From positions 1 through 8,615 of the forward strand of contig URVA01000056.1 of NCBI GenBank assembly GCA_900551155.1: a stretch of DNA of 8,615 bases, written 5' to 3'. The notes under the pieces were generated by a model, which ran no database searches, had not been told where the DNA came from, and saw only the letters and a program-made list of their open reading frames with translations. Within the stretch, counting starts at the first letter, position 1. Each line of letters opens with the position of its first letter. Positions 6,629 through 8,615 of this stretch are shown here, one piece after another. A program made the position numbers and the translations under genes. This stretch comes from an uncultured Eggerthella sp. GTDB taxonomy: Bacteria; Actinomycetota; Coriobacteriia; Coriobacteriales; Eggerthellaceae.

Positions 6629-7846
6629 ATGGCAGCCTCTGAACTAATAGAAGCTCTTCAGGCTTTAGCACACGAACGCAAAATTGATGAATTTTATCTT
6701 ATTGATCGTCTTGAAGCGTCTTTGGCTAAAAGCTATCAGCATATCCTCGATCTTGAATATGACGCTCGTGTTACGATAGACCGCAACACGGGAAAGATCT
6801 ATGTATATGAATTAGTTCCCGTTGGGGAACCTGACGAAGAAACAGGCGAATACAGCGAATTTGAAGAACGTGACGTTACGCCCTATGACGTAAGCCGTAT
6901 TGCTGCGCTCAATGCTAAGAACGTTATTGGTTCTATTGTTCGCGACGCTGGTCGTCAGTCTATCTATGAAGAATTTTCCAGCCGTGTAGGCGATTTGGTA
7001 ACGGGCACGGTATTACAGGGCACTCCTGATTTCACCATTATCAAAATTCGTGATGGCGTTGAAGCTGAATTGCCTCATTACGACTTAAAGCGTTACCCAG
7101 ATGAGCGCAATGAACGTCCTCGCAATGAACGTTATCGCCACAACCAACGTCTGAAGACCTTGATTGTAGAAGTTCGCGATCCAAACGCTGAATCTCCTAA
7201 GATGCGTGGCGAACATGCTCGTCCTTCAATCGTGGTTTCTCGTACTCATCCTGATCTTATTCGTCGTTTGTTTGAGATCGAAGTACCAGAAATTTATGAT
7301 GGTTTGGTAGAAATTAAATCGATCGCTCGTGAACCAGGTGAGCGTTCAAAGATTGCTGTTGCTTCACGTGAGCCTAATCTCGATCCCGTGGGCGCTTGCG
7401 TTGGACCTAAGGGTTCTCGTGTACGTATGGTTGTTGAGGGCTTACGTAACGAACGCGTTGATGTTATTCAGTGGAATGAAGATCCTGCAATTTATGTTGC
7501 TAACGCGCTTTCTCCTGCTCGTGTAACACGGGTAGATATTGATGAGGAAAACAACTACGCAACGGTAATTGTTCCCGATGACCAGCTTTCTTTGGCAATT
7601 GGCAAAGAGGGTCAAAATGCACGTCTTGCTGCTCGTTTGACGGGTTGGCATATTGATATTAAGTCAACTTCGTTCGCGGGAGAATCTTTGTTTACCGAGC
7701 CTGATCTTATTGATGAAGAAGATGAAGATTTGGCAGATGATGGCTTGTGCGCTTACGTTGACGAACATGGTGCACGTTGTCGCAACCATGCGCGTGACGG
7801 CTATCGTTACTGTGGCATTCATGCTGAATTTGAAGACGAGGAGTAA
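6629..7846 (+). CDS. nusA: Transcription elongation/termination factor NusA with a Cys/His C-terminal extension
   Basis: NusA binds RNA polymerase and nascent RNA and controls pausing, termination and antitermination. The 405 residues show the N-terminal polymerase-binding domain (1 to about 115), an S1 domain (about 120-205, GDLVTGTVLQGTPDFTIIKI then VVSRTHPDLIRRLFEIEVPE at 202-221) and two KH domains (DPVGACVGPKGSRV at 252-265, and LSLAIGKEGQNARLAARLTG at 320-339). Compared with typical NusA, the S1 region has extra charged residues at about 156-170 and a longer loop at about 184-198. After KH2 comes an acidic stretch (358-371) and then four ordered potential metal ligands, C374, C384, C395 and H398, spaced C-x9-C-x10-C-x2-H, near the end of the protein. 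This tail is absent from the textbook E. coli and B. subtilis proteins. The ATG at 6629 follows AGAAAGGA (6614-6621). ylxR starts 11 bases after the stop. Confidence 0.95.
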   Translation: MAASELIEALQALAHERKIDEFYLIDRLEASLAKSYQHILDLEYDARVTIDRNTGKIYVYELVPVGEPDEETGEYSEFEERDVTPYDVSRIAALNAKNVIGSIVRDAGRQSIYEEFSSRVGDLVTGTVLQGTPDFTIIKIRDGVEAELPHYDLKRYPDERNERPRNERYRHNQRLKTLIVEVRDPNAESPKMRGEHARPSIVVSRTHPDLIRRLFEIEVPEIYDGLVEIKSIAREPGERSKIAVASREPNLDPVGACVGPKGSRVRMVVEGLRNERVDVIQWNEDPAIYVANALSPARVTRVDIDEENNYATVIVPDDQLSLAIGKEGQNARLAARLTGWHIDIKSTSFAGESLFTEPDLIDEEDEDLADDGLCAYVDEHGARCRNHARDGYRYCGIHAEFEDEE

Positions 7847-7857
7847 GTAGCTTTTAC

Positions 7858-8043
7858 ATGTCTGGCAAGACGCGACAGAGAACATGCATTGTTTGCAGGG
7901 AAACTGATACTAAAGGTTCCCTTATGCGAATTGTGCGTACTCCTGAAGGTTCCATTCACTTTGATCCAACTGGTAAAATGAATGGTCGGGGAGCGTATGT
8001 ATGTAGCGTTTCTTGCCTTGAAAAAGCAATTTCCTCGGCTTGA
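7858..8043 (+). CDS. ylxR: YlxR/RnpM family RNA-binding protein, frameshifted
   Basis: YlxR (DUF448) is a small RNA-binding protein of the nusA-infB operon, reported in B. subtilis as a modulator of RNase P (RnpM). Family features seen are RTCIVCRE (8-15) with the first CxxC, LMRIVRTPEG (22-31), DPTGKMNGRGAYVC (36-49) and the second Cys pair C49/C53, then CLEKA. The frame then ends with a TGA after residue 61, whereas family members usually run to about 85-95 residues. The expected helix-forming tail is present in the +1 frame up to 8128 (next entry). The N-terminal core fold is mostly preserved, so a truncated product might retain some RNA binding, but the C-terminal helices are lost. Either a genuine mutation, a recoding event or a sequencing error explains it. 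Confidence 0.82.
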   Translation: MSGKTRQRTCIVCRETDTKGSLMRIVRTPEGSIHFDPTGKMNGRGAYVCSVSCLEKAISSA

Positions 8044-8128
8044 ATCTGCCCTTAGAATAAAAGTGACCGATGAAGATCGTGAACGCATTGCTGAAGAAGT
8101 ACGTGCTTCACTTTCTTACGATAAATAG
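8018..8128 (+). pseudogene. ylxR: Out-of-frame C-terminal tail of YlxR
   Basis: In the +1 frame relative to ylxR, the codons starting near 8029 read RLESALRIKVTDEDRERIAE, then EVRASLSYDK and a TAG at 8126-8128. RLESALRIKV matches the usual YlxR continuation after CLEKA plus four residues. The tail ends 13 bases before infB, a normal operon spacing, while the in-frame stop at 8043 leaves an untypical 98-base gap. No ribosome binding site or good start precedes the tail, so it is not a separate gene. The break corresponds to one base gained or two (modulo three) lost between about 8018 and 8043. Confidence 0.8.
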
Positions 8129-8130
8129 AC

Positions 8131-8137
8131 GAGGAGA
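8131..8137 (+). promoter_or_regulatory. Ribosome binding site of infB
   Basis: GAGGAGA four bases before the ATG at 8142; close but acceptable spacing. It marks the infB start and lies just after the TAG that ends the displaced ylxR tail. Confidence 0.7.
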
Positions 8138-8141
8138 CTAT

Positions 8142-8615
8142 ATGCCTGGCATGCGCGTACATGAATTGGCAAAAGAATTTGATATGACCAGCAAGGAGCT
8201 GCTCGATCGTCTTGCGGAAATGAAAATTCCCGCTAAGAGTCATGCCAGCATTCTCCAAGACGCCTATGTTCAGAAAGTTCGAAAGAACTTAGAACCTGAA
8301 ATTAAACAGCGTGCAGGGGAACTGGAAGACGAAGAAGCTAAAAAGCTTGCTGAAAAGAAAGCAGAAGAAGCTCAGCGTAAGGCTGATGAAAAAGCGGAAC
8401 GCCGCGCTGCAGTAGAGGCTGAACGTGAAGCGCGTGAAGCTGAACGTGCTCGTCGTGAGGCGAAGCAGGTTGCTAAAGCGGAAAAGGCACATAAAGAAGG
8501 GGATTCTGATAAGAAAAAGATTTCCAATTCTCCTTTTGAGAGCCTTGCTTCTCAGATCGAACGAGAGCGCGAACGCGTAGAGCGTGAAGCTGCTGAAGAA
8601 CGAGAGCGCAAGCGT
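8142..8615 (+). CDS. infB: Translation initiation factor IF-2, 5' part
   Basis: IF2 is the GTPase that brings initiator fMet-tRNA to the ribosome and joins the subunits. Only the first 158 codons lie in the window and the frame is open at its edge. The start MPGMRVHELAKEFDMTSKEL is the IF2 N-terminal helical subdomain (about 4-50, with ELLDRLAEMKI typical of the family). After about residue 50 the sequence is very rich in Glu, Lys, Arg and Ala, as in the long charged linker of IF2 proteins, and likely forms a helical, partly disordered rod. The GTP-binding domains would be downstream, outside the window. Being last in rimP-nusA-ylxR-infB agrees with the assignment. The ATG at 8142 is preferred over the one at 8151 because the ribosome binding site fits it. 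Confidence 0.92.
   Translation, partial: MPGMRVHELAKEFDMTSKELLDRLAEMKIPAKSHASILQDAYVQKVRKNLEPEIKQRAGELEDEEAKKLAEKKAEEAQRKADEKAERRAAVEAEREAREAERARREAKQVAKAEKAHKEGDSDKKKISNSPFESLASQIERERERVEREAAEERERKR

Noticed and set aside
8044..8141. L7Ae-like gene between ylxR and infB, as in Firmicutes
   Set aside because: The gap is under 100 bases and is filled by the displaced tail of ylxR.

Overview
The window carries nine recognisable genes, all on the + strand, with short intergenic gaps. Base composition looks moderate (about mid-40s % GC by eye) and gene style is uniform throughout. The gene order rimP-nusA-ylxR-infB without an L7Ae-like gene, the Dxs sequence style and the AmtB/P-II pair resemble a Gram-positive actinobacterium of the Coriobacteriia (Atopobium/Olsenella type). 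That assignment is from memory of family sequences and is only moderately secure. I see no mobile elements, tRNA/rRNA genes or CRISPR arrays.

Region 1 (1-1970) holds a complete dxs gene (DXP synthase, MEP isoprenoid pathway) with a strong ribosome binding site and a weak hairpin-T terminator candidate behind it. Region 2 (2226-3864) is an ammonium-sensing pair: amtB (ammonium channel) followed 35 nt later by glnB (P-II signal protein). The glnB frame is broken: it stops at 3823, but the canonical C-terminal P-II sequence continues intact in the -1 frame to 3864, consistent with loss of four bases at a short GGT repeat. Region 3 (3978-6008) is leuA (2-isopropylmalate synthase), followed with no gap by a small unrecognised gene starting at TTG. 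Its product has an N-terminal four-cysteine zinc ribbon and one C-terminal membrane segment.

Region 4 (6016-8615) is the conserved transcription/translation operon. A candidate extended -10 promoter and a leader hairpin with a T-rich tail (possible attenuator) precede rimP (30S maturation). Then come nusA (transcription elongation/termination factor), ylxR/rnpM (RNA-binding protein, RNase P modulator) and the start of infB (IF2), which runs off the window end. ylxR is also frame-broken: its frame stops at 8043, while a YlxR-like C-terminal tail continues in the +1 frame to 8128, exactly 13 nt before infB. NusA carries an unusual C-terminal Cys/His cluster with spacing C-x9-C-x10-C-x2-H, the same spacing as the C3H motif of plant WRC domains, plus extra residues in its S1 domain.

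The most notable points are the two independent frame breaks in otherwise conserved small genes, the zinc-finger-like tail on NusA, the rimP leader terminator upstream of the gene for a termination factor, and the leuA-coupled zinc-ribbon membrane protein. No clearly new multi-gene system is visible; most of the window is core housekeeping.
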